This document shows positions 21,304 to 34,145 of a DNA stretch of 64,000 bases, piece after piece (positions within the stretch are counted from its first letter, which is position 1; each line of letters starts with the position of its first letter). The stretch is from positions 48,090 through 112,089 of the forward strand of contig FN648581.1 of assembly GCA_000310025.1 (NCBI GenBank). Direction: 5' to 3'. The stretch comes from Ectocarpus siliculosus (lineage: Eukaryota > Sar > Phaeophyceae > Ectocarpales > Ectocarpaceae). The translations under genes and the position numbers were made by a program. Below the pieces are notes generated by a model. It worked only from the letters and a program-made list of their open reading frames with translations, made no database searches and was not told the DNA's origin.

Positions 21304-24300
21304 ATGGGGAAGCCTAGGGGACGGGCTAAGAGGAAGAAGTTCGGCAGCCGCGGAACCGATGGTCGGGCGATTTCGAAGAAGTCGGAAGCCGGCATTGCAA
21401 CATGATCTTCCATCTCCCGGCACTGATGACGCGCTCTCGGATGACCACGACGACGCATTCTTGATGGACGTGGATGAGGAGGAAGGAAAGGCGGCAGCGG
21501 ACGATTGACGTCAACGACGAGGACTGTGGCGATGAGGATCCCAGCGGCGCACACAGCAGTGGTAGAGGTCAGTCGATACTGAGCTTTGCACAGCAGTCGA
21601 TAGTGCCCGCAGGTCGCTCGGCAGGAAACGCGGCGAATAAAATCCCGCCGGGTCTTCAGTCGAAGAGCCGGAGCCAACAATACCGCAACAGGAAAAAGCT
21701 TCTAGGGCAACAGGCGGTAGGCATGGCACGAGCTATGGGAGCGTGGATGCGGCGGGCGCAGCTGCCGCAGCAGCAGCAAGGAGAGGAGAGCTCCTCTGTC
21801 GGTGGCGATTTTGTTCCAGCTGAGGAGCCAGCCGTTGGTTTAGAGATTGCGCCGCACAGCAGCCCTCCGAGCGGCGGCACCGCGTGCAGAGATGCGGAGG
21901 TCAGCAGTAGCTGTGGCAGCGTCGGCGACATGTCGATAGCTTCGGGCCATGGGCCTGGCATAGAGGTGTGGTACAGTCGTCGCGAGATGAAAGACGCCGA
22001 AGAAGAGCTCGAGAACTACTGCGACACATCATCCGACGGTTTTCTCGACGGTTTGGACTTCAGCAGCGGCAGCAACAGCAGCAGCAACAGCAGAAGCAGC
22101 TCTGACGAGAGGGTTACCACCCCCACGCCTCTTAGCAAAGAAGCAGTAGACATTCTTCAGGGAGGTGGGGGTGGAACGTGAGGTCGGCGACAGTGTGCAA
22201 GGTGCCGGAGTGCTCTCAACCCCAGAGCTTGTCGCACCAGCGCCCTCCCGCCGAAGCACCCGACAAGGTCGATTCGACGGTGTGTTTGGTGCACCCACGC
22301 GCCAATACCGGTGCGACAGCCACGAAGGTGGAACAGAGAGGGGGAACAAGGCCATGGCGCCGGAGGAGGTCCACGACACATCAAATCTCACTTCGGCACA
22401 GTTCAGGAAAACCTAGAGACTACGCCTCGCCAATAAGGCAGCGCCGCTGGAGCGGAAGGTATGGACGGCTGCGGCGCTGGCTCGGGCGAGGGGCCGAACG
22501 AGAAGCACTGGTCGAGGCGGAAGGCAGATCTGATGGAAACCTACCGCAACGCCCTCGGCACACCTCAGAAGGTGAGACAGGTGATAACAGTCACAAGTGG
22601 TACTAGCGCCACCGCCAAAATTGTCAGGTGTTTCTTTTGTGCGGGCAGAGGTTTTCTCGCCACGAGCTTCATGTTGTGTTATTGTGTTGCTCTCGTCTGC
22701 CTCTATATCGAAACCTACGGTTGACACGAGATGGCATTGCAGCTGACGGCAACATCTCGAAAACACAAGTGTGCTTCCTCCTTCCTCACAGGTTGAAGAG
22801 ATGAACAACAACGGATCAGTGGTGGAGGACCCGAAGATAATGCTGGATGAAAGACACATGGTTCAAACCACCCGTGTTGTCCGCGCCGTGAAGCATTTCC
22901 TGCAGCTCGAGTGAGTGTGTGCGGGGAAAGTGCAGGCTGCTCTACTGCTGTTGTCTTTCGTCCCCTCTTTGAGGATGTATTTGTTGGAAGGGGGCTGTTG
23001 TTCTACTGCAATACGGGCGCTGCATGTTGCTGTCGGGTACTTGCTGCTGCGCGATGGTGCTGTTTGATAAGAGGATACTCAGTATACCGATCATTTCCCC
23101 GAAACGAAAATACTGTCTGACTTTTCCCGACTTTATGACAGAGTCCAAGATGGGGTCGCGAAGATGGAGCACAGCAGAGAAGTCGCCAAGGTGTACGAGG
23201 TCGACCCGTCGACGGTGCGGCGGTGGGTGAAGAAGTTGTGCAAGGGCGGCTCCGTCGTTATCCGCAAACGGCAGTACAACAAGCGCGAGGCGCACCCCTA
23301 CATCGACGACGAGGACATCCGCAACGGTCTGAGGGAGTACATCGACCGGAGGTTGTACCGGCGGAAGAGAGACGAGCCACGCCTTCGAATCGCAGACGTG
23401 CAAAAGTGAGTGAGAATAGAGGAAACGGAGGCATGTTAGTCGTTGGTGGAGGTGGGCGCGCAAATTGTTGTGAGAGAAAAATGTGAGGGGTGTATCATAT
23501 GAGGGACGCTGCTATTGTACTCGAGTGCGGTTTCTCGCCCTACAAGTAACGTGACACCCTATCTTCGGGATGATTTTCTCCAGTTTAATCCCAACCTTCG
23601 GAATGGGGTCTATTTCATGCATTGTACTTTCTCAGTTGGCCAGTGACCCGTCTCCTCTCACTTAGCTTTCCGTGGTAGTAATCTATCTCAGGTAGTGCGA
23701 ATAACCTCCTCCCCACCCACCCACGACCTTTTCAATTGTTTTGGTGGTCTTTGTTACATGCACTCATCCTGTCACGCATCCTGCCACTCATCCTGCCACG
23801 TTGTTACTTTGCAACAGGTGGATCAATGACGACCTCCTGAAAGAAGAGCTTGCCGGTACGAGAGGATTTTCTCGGAGGACCGTGCACAAGTGGATGCAGA
23901 AGCTCGACTTTCGTTGGTCGAGGCACCGCAAGTGGGTCGACGTGGACGGCCACAACAGACCGGACGTCGTCACTGTGAGAAGCGTGTCCCAAGCAGTTGC
24001 TAGCTCGGGGCGTTTTCTCAGGAGCCTGAAACCTCAAACACCCCTCAAGTTCTTTTTCCCTCTCTGTTGGCGTGTTGTGAAGTATCACGTGCAGTATACC
24101 TCTCTTTGTGTTCACCTCCCTCCCCCCCCCGCACACACAGAGTAGTAGTTCACGTCGGGTGTAGTGGTTTATCGGTCCCTGCTTTGCGAAAACCGTAGTT
24201 CACGTGTGGTGTGGTGGTTTATCGTTCCCTCCTTTACCGAGAACCGTCTGGGGGAAAGCTTCTGTGCATGTGTGTAGTGTGTTCGTTTTTTTTTTTTCCA

Positions 24301-26651
24301 GTTTGTGAAAGTGATGTGCATTTATTTTCCCATCTAAAAATATTGGCTGGTGATCCTTGTACTATACTAAACCTATCGTGGTCTTTTCGGCTGAATTTAT
24401 GTTTGCCCCGTTGGCAGCCCCGTCCGCGTGGAAGAAACGGTGATGGTAACAACCAGCCGCAGTGAAGCTCGGCAGTAGCGAGCATCGGATGACCCGGACG
24501 TCAACGGCGACGAGCGGGACGGCGGCGCCAGGTCGGAGACGAGAGACGATGAGCACACCAATGGGGAGGCGACCACGGGCCGGGAACCTCTCTTCTAACC
24601 AGCAGTGAGGCAAGTCGAGGGCAAGAACGAATACAAGCACGTGCGCGTCTACGGCGACGGCGAGACGTCAAAGCGCGTGGCAGGCGACTGCACGCGCGTT
24701 CCGTTCGACCTGCTCGACTTGGCGGCATCCGACTCCAAGGGTGACTACCCCTTGCTCCCTGATGACGAGGTGAAGAAGTTCTACCGGCCGAAGGTGAAAC
24801 GCGAGGTGCTTTTCTGGCCAGCAGTGCGGACGGTCGACGGCGACGAGTAGTACAAGCACGTGCGCGTCCACGACCCCGCCAATGCTCTGGGGAGGGATTG
24901 CGTACGTGCGCAGAAGCTCGAGGAATGCTCAAGCAACCAGCGAAAACCCTGGGGCAGGTGCTTGTACTACCTTCGATGTGAGTGCTACGACTGCATGCGC
25001 GAGCCGGGCGTCAACTCCACGCAGGTCTCGTTCGAATAGCGCGACCTCATCGCAACCGACGGCAGGGGGGACTACCACCTGCTGCCTGATCACAAAGTGT
25101 CGTCGCTGTTGTTCCACGACGAGACCACGGCGAAGGAGAACGACGATGGGGACCACCAATGGATATCGGAGAAGAAGGGGGCTGCCATGAAAGTCAAGGG
25201 GGAGGGCCACGCCGCGCACATCTCGGATGTGATCGGCGTCGACCTTGGGCAGCTGCAGATCAGCAAGGAGGCGTGGGGCATGATGCAGGAGGACCACGAT
25301 GCCGGTACCGGGCGCTCTAGAAAGTACTTCGGCAGGACGGAGGGGGAGGGGGAAGAAGGCCACGAGGTGAAGGAGGTTCAAGTGCGGCGGTGAACGTGCT
25401 GAAGAAGGCTGCTGGAGACTGCGAGGTGCTCAAGACAGCGAACGACCCACGGACGGCGGTTGCCATCATGACCGTTGGGAAGCAGCACGATGGCTACTGG
25501 ACGAGCGACCGCATGTGCGCCCAACTGCCGGCGGCTATCGCCACGTTCGAGCTGACGCATGGGCCGCACCGGCAGGGTGTCTCCATCTTCGACAATTCCA
25601 CCGGGCACAACACTTATGACGACGACGCGCTGCTGGCCCACAAGATGAGCTTGGCGCCTGGCGGGGAGAAGACCGCGCTCAGGGTGTTCGAGGATGACAA
25701 CGGGAGGACAGTACACCCTACACCCCAGCTTGGTGGCACCCTGCTCACCGACAAGAAGATTTTCTTGCCGAAGACAGAGGCGCAAGAGAAGACCAAGGGG
25801 CGCAAGTTTGGAACGGGGCTCGACAAAAAGCAGTACCCCTTTGGAACCAAAGCCACACCTGGATCGCCGCTGCTTGGGCTCAACAAAGGAGGAGAGCAGA
25901 TGCTCAAGGGGATGGGGTTGTGGCGGCTTGACGGCGAGAGGGCGAAGGGGCTCGTCAAGTGTTCCAACAAGTGCAAGGCCCACAACGCGACATCACGGCA
26001 GGCGATCGCAGCATTCAACAAAGACGGTCGGGAACGGGAGAGACTTGTAGAGCAAGCGCAGCGGGAGCAGCAGAATTCTTCCGCCTAAGATCCCGCGGCA
26101 GCAGCAGGGGCAGCTGGGAAGAGGCAGCGATGCTGTATGGAAAGGGTCTTCTCCGACCTGGGGGCTTTCAGGGCGCAGATCAACAAGGTCCAGCAGATCT
26201 TCAAGGACGCCGGGCACGTGTGCATCTTCCTTCCCAAGTACCACCCTGAGCTCAACGCTATTGAGCGGTTCTCGGGATACATCAAACACATTCTTTGCAT
26301 TCACTGCCAGTACTCCCTCACCCACATGCTCAAGATTCTGCCGGGCGCGTTGAGTGGGGTGCCGTTGGAACATATCCGCGCGTGGAGTACCGTGAACTCA
26401 AGGAGTGGCACACGCACTGAGAAGCCATCTGGAGGGGGGATGCCGTCTTGGAGGCAACGGGAGGCAAAACACAAGCGGAAAAGAACGCCGTGGCGGCAAA
26501 GGCATTGGCGGCTTCGCACGAATGCCGAACCTTCTCCACGAGGAGGGCGAAAAAGGCATCCAAGAAGTGGAAGAGGAAGCGCGCCATGGCGCAGGGGGGG
26601 GCAGAGAGGGAGGGGGGCGAGGAGAAGGGGGCCGAGAACGCTGCGTCGTGA
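21304..26651 (+). pseudogene. Multi-exon IS630/Tc1-mariner-type DDE transposase (broken)
   Basis: Cut-and-paste transposase relative. Region 21304-22571 encodes a basic start (MGKPRGRAKRKKFGSRG), acidic Ser-rich stretches and SQQYRNRKKLL; it is frame-broken. Exons with good splice sites follow: 22792-22910; 23142-23405, with helix-turn-helix EVAKVYEVDPSTVRRWVKK; 23818-23974, with RTVHKWMQKLDFRW and VDVDGHNRPDVV. From about 24606 the catalytic part holds Asp in FHDET (25118-25120), Asp in FDNSTGH (25591-25593) and Glu in HPELNAIER (26263-26265). Stops at 24848, 25037, 25391 and 26086 and frame changes near 25390 and 26420 show decay. Between the helix-turn-helix part and the first Asp is an unusual insert (24606-25080) with Cys-rich CLYYLRCECYDC. 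Confidence 0.85.
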
Positions 26652-27310
26652 TGTGAGTGTGTTTTCAGTTCGTGGTAGCTTTGCCGGATTGTTGTGTACC
26701 TTGTGCTGCATGTTTCCGTTTTTTTCATGTTGGCCTTCTACTTTTTTTCAGCACTCACTCCCTTACGATTGACTGCCCCCGAGTGTTTGTATAGGTTTAT
26801 GTACATGTATAGACCCGTCAATGTTCATATTTTGTGCCTTTGAACGTCCAACGGTGTTGTCGATCATGCGTCTGGGTGGTATCAATACAAATGCTAGCAT
26901 GTGGTGTCCGTAATGTAGAGGGTGACGGGGGGCTTCGGGGGTACGGTCGGGTGTTCCGCGAATGCACAGGGGATCTATGTCGTGTTCAGGGGGTTCCGTG
27001 TATGATATTTGTCAAAATTGTTGCATATCGTCAGAACAAAAAACCTCTGCAGCTATCGATGTATCTCGACGAGGCGGTCACGACCATCGTTGTTTCACGT
27101 TCCAACTCTTTAAAAAGGTATCACACAAAAAGTGAACGCACAAGTTGTTGTCCACGGACCGTATGGCGAGGAGAAATGTTTTCTGAAACAAACATCGATA
27201 TTTATTTATTTCCATCCGCGACGATTGTATTTTTGGAAAAGAATAGACCGAAAATAGAGTCGAAAAGAAATTGGAGAAATATTCAATCATCGTTGGGCGG
27301 GTGGGTGGCA
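26652..27310. other. 3' flank of the DDE transposase
   Basis: T-rich sequence with GGGGTACGGTCGGGTG repeats near 26940 and no supported exon. The boundary with DIRS repeat A2 is near 27305-27311. Confidence 0.4.
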
Positions 27311-27468
27311 TCTCAAAAGAAGGCTCTCTTTCCCACTGTTCTACTGTCTTGCGAAGGTTTGATGAAAGGAAGTGAGTGGGTGTTCTTCCTCCTCCTGTGT
27401 TCTGGTTCTTCATGTCTGGAAAATTTTGAAATCATACTTTTTTCTTCATTTCTGGTTGTGAGAATCCA
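27311..27468 (-). repeat. Split direct repeat A2
   Basis: 158 bp closely matching 46514-46671 in the same orientation (shared GTGTTCTTCCTCCTCCTGTG and CTGGTTCTTCATGTCTGG). It directly abuts B1 at AGAATCCA/TCAGTA. Confidence 0.8.
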
Positions 27469-27553
27469 TCAGTATTTTCGAGTCAGTTCTTCTCCTCAGA
27501 TAGTATGGGACGCGAACAGTGGCATCACCTCCCGCGGTCGGTGTGTCCACTTC
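27468..27553 (-). repeat. Split direct repeat B1
   Basis: Lies 52 bp beyond the recombinase stop on the minus strand and matches 20659-20747. The A2/B1 junction here is the internal junction of the A1-ORF-B1-A2-B2 plan. Confidence 0.75.
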
Positions 27554-27604
27554 TCCCTTACTTCGGAAACGCACTCGATCGAGATGAGTTTTCTCATCCC
27601 ATAC

Positions 27605-28501
27605 TTAACTAACTAACAGATGAATCTGGAGGTATTGAGATATGGTTGAAATAAGGTAAGTCAAATTAACAAATGAGACCATCTTAAGAAGAGCCTTATT
27701 GCTAAACGCTGCCAACGACCGGCTCTGCTCACTCAAACCGAGCTCATTCAGCTGCCTGTACTGGTCCTTTGAAACTCCTTCGGTCATAGCTGTACCCTCT
27801 GATCCTGGGGCTACCACCTCCATTAACCTCATGTATCGCCACGCCGTCTTCGGGTCTTTCCAATACGCCTTCTGCATGATAGTCGACAGAGAGACCCCCG
27901 CGAGGGCTCTGGAAACCGCCCCTCCTGACCGAAAGGAGTGTAAAGAGAACCGTTGGGTCTCCCCTACCTCCGTAGTGTATCATCTCAGCGCTTCAGACAT
28001 CTTGCTAGTAGTCACCGGCAAACTGCCTCTCTGCGCTCGACCTTGCCGAGACTCGGAAATGTCCGGAAAGAGGTACCCTGATGTTGTGTCCCATCCGACC
28101 TTTTTTCCCACTGCGACCAAACGCTCTACCGCTCGAACTGGGCAGATCCCCACGTATTCCTCGTCATACGGTACGGTTAGGATATGATCTGCTCCATCTC
28201 GCTGGGTTTTCCCCCATTGAAAGTTGCACATGAGACCGCTCCGATTTGAGAGCCGCAAAATGCGCTGAATGAGGATATTTGTAAGCTCCACCCCTCGCTC
28301 GGTCGTGCTAAAAGCTACCGAAAACAACGCAATGTCCCTAGCTAACGTGACCCGTTCGACGCCCGACGAGGCTTACTGAAGCCTGATCTGCATTGGAAGA
28401 ATGATCTTCTCCAGATGGCTTCGGAGAATCACCGGTGCTAGCTGCACCAATACTCCCGCCTGCTTTTGTCCACACGTGGTGAACGCCATGTATTGTGCAA
28501 T
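27605..28501 (-). pseudogene. DIRS-type tyrosine recombinase, C-terminal part
   Basis: Continues the recombinase that begins at 41502. The frame reads QYMAFTTCGQKQAGVLVQL, then RDIALFSVAFSTTERGVEL with the first catalytic Arg, LIQRILRLSNRSGLMCNFQW, the HxxR box HSFRSGGA (about 27905-27930) and the region of the nucleophilic Tyr (KTAWRYMRLMEVVAPGSEG), ending at 27605. These enzymes integrate circular DIRS cDNA. In-frame stops: TAA at 28373-28375 and TGA at 27980-27982, the latter where TGG is expected by family alignment. The 5' side stops exactly at the TA next to the 12.5-kb transposon. Confidence 0.88.
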
Positions 28502-28503
28502 TA

Positions 28504-28528
28504 CACAGGTGGAGGTCGCACCCCCTTG
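28504..28528 (+). repeat. Left terminal inverted repeat of the 12.5-kb transposon
   Basis: 25 bp, starts CACAGGTGGAGGTCG; differs from the right end only at position 16 (C instead of A). Preceded by the TA target at 28502-28503. After the repeat the two ends diverge (GGGACTTTTCGG here, TGGAGAAAATAC at the right end). Confidence 0.9.
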
Positions 28529-28559
28529 GGGACTTTTCGGCAAGGGGGGGGGGGGGGGG

Positions 28560-29160
28560 TCATCGGCAAGGTCGAGCCCCTGAAGAGTCCGTTGGGTTGT
28601 CCAACCTCCGTCCCTTCACCAACCTTGGCAACCCCTGACAGAAGAACGGTTTGGCAAACTCATTGCCTAGGATGTGCTTGCCAAGCTCGTTCGCGTACGT
28701 GAGATTGGCAAGGCTAGTTATAGCCAGCGTGCGATTGGCGATTGGCAAGGTCGTTTTCAAACTTGAGATTGGCAAGGCTAGTGCGGGAACGTGTGATTGG
28801 CAAGGCTCATTGCCAACGATGTGCTTGGCAAGGTCGTTTTCGAACTTGAGATTGGCAAGGCTAGTTATAGCCAGCGTGCGATTGGCGATTGGCAAGGTCG
28901 TTTTCGAGCTTGAGATTGGCAACGCTAGTTCGGGAACGTGTGATTAGCAAGGCTCATTGCCTACGATGTGCTTGCCAAGCTAGTTCGCGAACATGAGATT
29001 GGCAAGGCTAGTTCGCGAGCGTGCGATTGGCGATTGGCAAGCTTGTTCGCGAAAGTGGGATTGCAAGCTCGACCCGGATATTGGCAAGGCTCATTGCCTA
29101 CCATGTGTTTGGCAAGGCTAGTTCGCGAGCGTGAGATTGCCAAGGTGCTCTGAGCCCTTC
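28560..29160 (+). repeat. Left subterminal array of TTGGCAAGG motifs
   Basis: More than ten copies of GATTGGCAAGG or TTGGCAAGG, mostly followed by CTAGTT or TCG, spaced at 30-60 bp and grouped in longer units (GCCAGCGTGCGATTGGCGAT recurs). Such arrays near element ends commonly bind transposase in CACTA-type elements; that role is inferred. A shorter version occurs at 58060-58420. Confidence 0.75.
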
Positions 29161-29589
29161 GACTGGCAGGCTCGGTGAATGTACGAGATAGTTAGCCAGT
29201 CACGTCCGCTAAGGCCGACAACGCGAAGGTCGTACCCGCCCCCGCCCCCGGCACCTCACAGTCGTCGTGGTCGAGGACAGTAAGAGATGGATATAGAGTT
29301 CTTCCTTTTCCCGCGAATCCACACATGCTTGTAAATTACAAAAAAAGCGACAGCGACTCTTCTCGATGCAATATGTGCCTCTCTACAGTAGACCGACGCA
29401 CAGCGCGAAAGGTATATCGGCAAAAAGGCAACAAACTCATGCAGTAATATAAACATACCCGCAAGTACAATGGAGTCCGTAGCGGAAATACGCCCTCAAC
29501 TCCCCCCATGGCAAAAAAAAAACGCGACACATGAGTCATCATCGCCACCCTCCACCCTCTCCAGATGACAGGCTACAACACGAAGCGCC

Positions 29590-30560
29590 ACCACATGTAA
29601 CTCACAAGAGTAGACACCATAAAACCAAGAGAATGGTCGCTACAAGAGACACAGCGTATGCCACAAAAGGCACACCGAGATATCACCATAACCCGCCTTC
29701 TCACTCTCTCCATCACAAGACAAGCAAAAACAACCGACACAATCGAACACCCGCAGACCACAACACTAGAAACGCCCCCGCACGCAGGGGCACAAGAAGA
29801 GACACCCCTCTCTACTTCTACGCGCAGCCTATGTACCGTCCTCGAGGAACTCAACATTTTACACGTGCATATACATGATTCGGATACTTGAACAACACCC
29901 CGCGAGCTTTCTTGGTCGAACCCGGCAAGGGTCAGACCACCAGATAGCAACAAACACGTGGATAAGACGTACTCGCAAAAACCATACAAATTCCTTGGCG
30001 AGAGGAAAGTCCGCGGCTTCGCGCACCTCCTCCGTCAGCCACGACTAAAAAACCTCAGCAAGAAGAGTCACCACCCTCTCTACGACAGTCTAGATGTAAA
30101 ACTAAGACAATGTACCACAACAACAACGGTACCAAACCCTGTGCCATTCGACCGGCACCGTCCGCCGTGCAACGTCGACGACCTCGCATTATTTTACAAA
30201 TGAACAGGATGCACACGCATCCCTCGAGCCTCTCTCGACAAACACATGATCACCCGTAGTTTTACAGAACCCCCGCCCGCGCAAAAAAAAAAAAAAAAAC
30301 AAGCACCGTCTGCAGTCACAGACAAAAATACGAAACCAAAATTTAAAGACACACACGTCGGCAACAACAACGGAACAAGACCGTATTTTTCTACGCGCAG
30401 AGTACCCTACCATTCGACTAGTTTACCGTCCGCCCTGCAGCGTCGACGACCTCACACTATTGTACACATGAGGATATGAACACGACGAGGTGATCTCATA
30501 ATTTACATGATCATCCGCAAGTTTACAAAAATCCGTGCCCCCACGACTAAAACAAAAAAA
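29590..30560 (+). repeat. Imperfect tandem repeats, period about 280-300 bp
   Basis: TACCGTCC..ACTCAACATTTTACA, CACCGTCCGCC..CGTCGACGACC and TACCGTCCGCC..CGTCGACGACC recur near 29830, 30165 and 30425 with similar downstream sequence. The plus strand is strongly A/C-rich. Frames on either strand follow this composition and are not supported as genes. Confidence 0.5.
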
Positions 30561-33500
30561 TGCAGCAAGCGTCGTCACTTCTCCCATCACGGGAAAAAAC
30601 GAAACAAAAATGCCTTCTGTTGGCAGTGCGCGAAAAAGAAAGCTAGACACACGCCAAACCAAACCACAGCGACTCGCGTCCGAAGAGACATGGTCGGTCG
30701 ATGGTGCCACCTTGCGGCCTCCCACCTGCGTTCACTTTCGCCGCGCACGGGGGGTTCTGAACAGGCTGTGGTACAGGCCAAGAGGGCACAGCTTCTATCC
30801 AGAAGCCTCTCCCGCTGCTCCTGCCTCTCCGGCAGCTGCTCCCGTTGCCGCCCCTTCAGCAGCTCATCCAGCCGCGGCCGACGCCGGACTCGAAACCGTC
30901 AGGTACGGCTTGAAGAAAATGTCCGCGTCTGCTTTGGACGTAATGTTGTCCGGCGTCAGCTTCTTGTCTTTGACGATCTTGGACACGCAATTGCCCAAAA
31001 ATACGCGCACCCTGCAAGAAAGGAAAATGGGCGCGAGCCGAGAGAGAACAGGAGGCGACGCTCAGCCCGTGTCCCGAGGGCGATTGCAAAGCCCCCAAAA
31101 CGTCCACAGTCATCAGACACCGGTAGAAAATTCATGGTCCAAAGCCTTCACACATACGACAGATCAGATCCACGCAGATCGAGCTAAATAGCTCTTTTGT
31201 TGAGGGGTGTGATATGTCCCTGTTGATCGTTAGGGCATACTCCGAGTAGGTGTTCGGTGTAAGTTTCCCCGAGGTGATCTGAAGGACATAGGGAACCGGG
31301 CCCATACGTCGGCCGTTTTTATGTTTGACAGGATGACACAACTAAAAATCATCGAGTATGAGTGGGGTGGAGGCGGGTTGTTACCCGCGCTCCCACCAAT
31401 CACATGTCGATAATGTAGGACAGAGATATGTGTAGAAGTTTGACTGGTTGTTTTACACCGCCGAGCGGGAATCCCCTGAAAGACGTAGCACAGCAGCAGA
31501 AGCGGTAGCAGCAGCACATACATGATGACACACACGTAGACAACACACGAGACAACAAGAACAGCAGCATACGAGACTGCTGTAGACCAAGGCCAGCCAA
31601 AGGTACACATCATAGGAGGCTTCGGGTGCGAGACTGTCAGAGCCCGTCACCTGCTGCTGGCAACGTAAAAACGAGGGAAAAGCGAGTGCACACAAGTCAA
31701 TCAATCTGCGGTCTTTCTCCGTCGACTGCCGGCAGACCAATCTTTGATCCACAACAGACGCACCCCGAAACAGCGAGACAATGAGACGTACACACTTAGG
31801 GGCCATCGGGGCGATTTTTTTAGAGGCTGTTGCCTGCTGCTAGGAGTTAGCGAGGGAAGTAAGTAGTGCACATGAACACAGCAGCAGCAGCAACAGCAGC
31901 AAGCAACAGATTTGAGAGCTTCTCGTTTACACCATCAAATGACGTCCGGCGTTCACGTCTGGCTGGTGGTGGCGGGTGAGGTGTGTGTGTGTGCAGTGGC
32001 AGTGGTGGCCTCTGTGTGGTGGCTTACATAGGCTACATCCATATCTAACGACACCTGTTTGCCTCTCTCTCTCTCCCCCCCTTCTTTTTCGCGCTCGCTT
32101 CATCATATTTCGCTGGACCCCTACGTATGGGAGGCGAGCCGGAAAGAGGTGATCAGGGTATGTTTGCCAGAGGTGAGCTGAAGGACATAGGTGATCGTGG
32201 AATGTTGGTTCGGTGGTGACCTGAAGGACACAAGGTGAGCTAGCTCATGATCTATCCGATGTGTGAAAGCCTTGTGAGTGACAATAAAGTGTGCATAGAT
32301 CGACCGGGTGCGGCCGGGGTAGCACGTCGTCGGAGACTCTCCGTTGGTTGTTCTCGAGGAGGCAACACTACACTCACGTCTGGTTGAAGACCTGGTCGTT
32401 GCTGGTATCCAGGTACTTCCACTTGATCTTCTTCTTGCTCGGAGGCGCGCCGCCGTTCCTTCCTCCTCCGGACGCCGGAGTGCGGTACTTGTCCGCCCAG
32501 TCAGCTGCTCGGAGCATGGCGTTGAACCCCTGAGCCTCGTAAACACGCAGCTGCTCAGGCCCCAGCTGTCCCTCGGACCCCTGGCTCTCGTCGGGGTTCT
32601 CTTTGTTGTACTGCTAGCGGTCCTCGTTGAGGACTTCAAAGAGCCAATGCACCACCTGGAACATGATGTGAGTCATCACCTAAAAGGCAGGGAAGTCGCG
32701 CGTCGGCCGAAGACGTGATTGTTGTTAGAGCAAGCAGAAACATGGCGATAGGTAAGGATTGTGTAGCCGGGTTATCACAGTCGACGGAGCGTCCTGCTTG
32801 TCAGCACAAACCATTATTTACCGAACCCATCGAATTGCTGGACCATCTGTGGGGGTACAATCGCTTTCTCGAGAGTTCACGTACAAGGGAAAGCAGCCTA
32901 GATAGAACAGGGGAAAGAGGGCTGATATAGTAGGGGTTTGCCAGGTTTGGAGACCAATACCTTGGCTTCCTTCGTGCCTACACCTCCTTTAAGGTGAAAG
33001 AACGGAAGGTATGCGGGGCAAAGTGAACAGGGGGGTACATGTACCCTTCGGGGACAAGAAGGCGTGCCTGGTTTCTCTCCCTCTCTCTCGTTCGGCTCGT
33101 GTTGAGCAAAACATACAGCTGGGAGGGAAACAATACACGGGCTCCCATCTCGACCAAATATAGGCAAGGGAGCGTAATGCGGGAGGTGGGGCACATCTTT
33201 CCAAGCAAATGAGAGTCGACGATGCGCGAGCGGGGGGTAGGTGGGTGGGCGGGGAAGCGAAGTCATGCCGGGGCCGTTCATAGCAGTGGGACAGGAACTA
33301 CATGATACAGACACGGTTAAGTTTGATAAGCTCAAGAGTTCTGGCATTGTTTTTCTTCGACGTACACCTATACTGGATGAAACATTCGGGAAACCGTGTG
33401 GAACACCGACAGACGAAAGAAAAACGATACCCTCAACCCTCGCGTTGTATACCCTTCATGTCTCCGCTCCACTCCCCCAAGTTAAATACTCAGCCAACCC

Positions 33501-33634
33501 GTATAGCGTCCACCCCTCTGGGGCTACCTGACCCTCACTCCTCACCCCAACATACAACATATGAATGTTTCGACAAAACTAAATGACAAAGATTCATAAT
33601 TTTTTGTGGGCGCTTGTCGTGACCGACCGAGTTT

Positions 33635-34145
33635 GTGCAACCTGACCCCCCCCCCCCCCCCCACTTGGAAATATACGGGAAGTTGCAAGAAGGGATAGGG
33701 ATGAAGACGTACTTGGACGGCCCCATGGACTACGCGAAAAAGCTGAAATTGCAATTTCGAGTAGGCGATCTGGACTTGCCAGAACGGAGGAAGAGGTATA
33801 CCAGCCGTAGGAGAGAGGAAGAGGAGGATAGACACACATGTTCATGTGGCAAATCGGAGGAGAGTAGACCCCACATAGTTGGGGAGTGTGAGTTGTACAG
33901 GAAGGAAAGAGAGGATCTCGAGGAGGAAATGAGACAGAGAGGGTGTGACATGGACAAGTTTGGTAAATTAGACAACAGCGAAAAAACGACCGCGATAATT
34001 GGGGATAGATGGTGGGCACAAGAGACCCTAGAGGACGGGGATAAGATGTGCAAGATTTTTTTATGGAGTTCGTGGCAGAAACGGTGCTCCGTCTCGAAAG
34101 GGACGCGTGGTCAATGGTCAAATGCCTACAGCAAGCAGCAAATGA
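33635..34145 (+). pseudogene. LINE 3'-terminal fragment
   Basis: One frame reads KLKLQFRVGDLDLPERRKRY, then a Cys/His knuckle (HTCSCGKSEESRPHIVGECE), then DKFGKLDNSEKTTAIIGDRW and WSSWQKRCS. This pattern is typical of the C-terminus of algal and cnidarian LINE polyproteins, after the RT. The RT itself is absent, so this is a short 5'-truncated copy inserted in an intron of the transposon gene, on the opposite strand. Confidence 0.7.

Noticed and set aside
21097-21680. Minus-strand frames over the start of the DDE transposase.
   Set aside because: Shadows of the plus-strand transposase N-terminus; they run against its exon structure.
28504-28530. Possibility that the inserted 12.5 kb is a spliced intron of the recombinase.
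   Set aside because: There are no GT/AG borders at the junctions, and inverted termini with a duplicated TA fit transposition.
28560-29160. Regularly repeated motifs that could be mistaken for a CRISPR array.
   Set aside because: Units vary in length and sequence, spacers are themselves repeats, there are no cas genes, and the genome is eukaryotic.
30507-31191. Two overlapping plus-strand frames of more than 200 codons.
   Set aside because: The minus strand here carries a spliced exon (31011-30864) with a consensus acceptor and compatible phase; the plus-strand frames are Arg/Ser/Ala-biased and overlap tandem repeats.
32100-32290. Repeated CTATGTCCTTCAG-CTCACCTC segments (also near 31255-31290) as a possible regulatory RNA.
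   Set aside because: They lie between coding exons of the transposon gene and look like duplicated intron sequence; no stable structure was evident.
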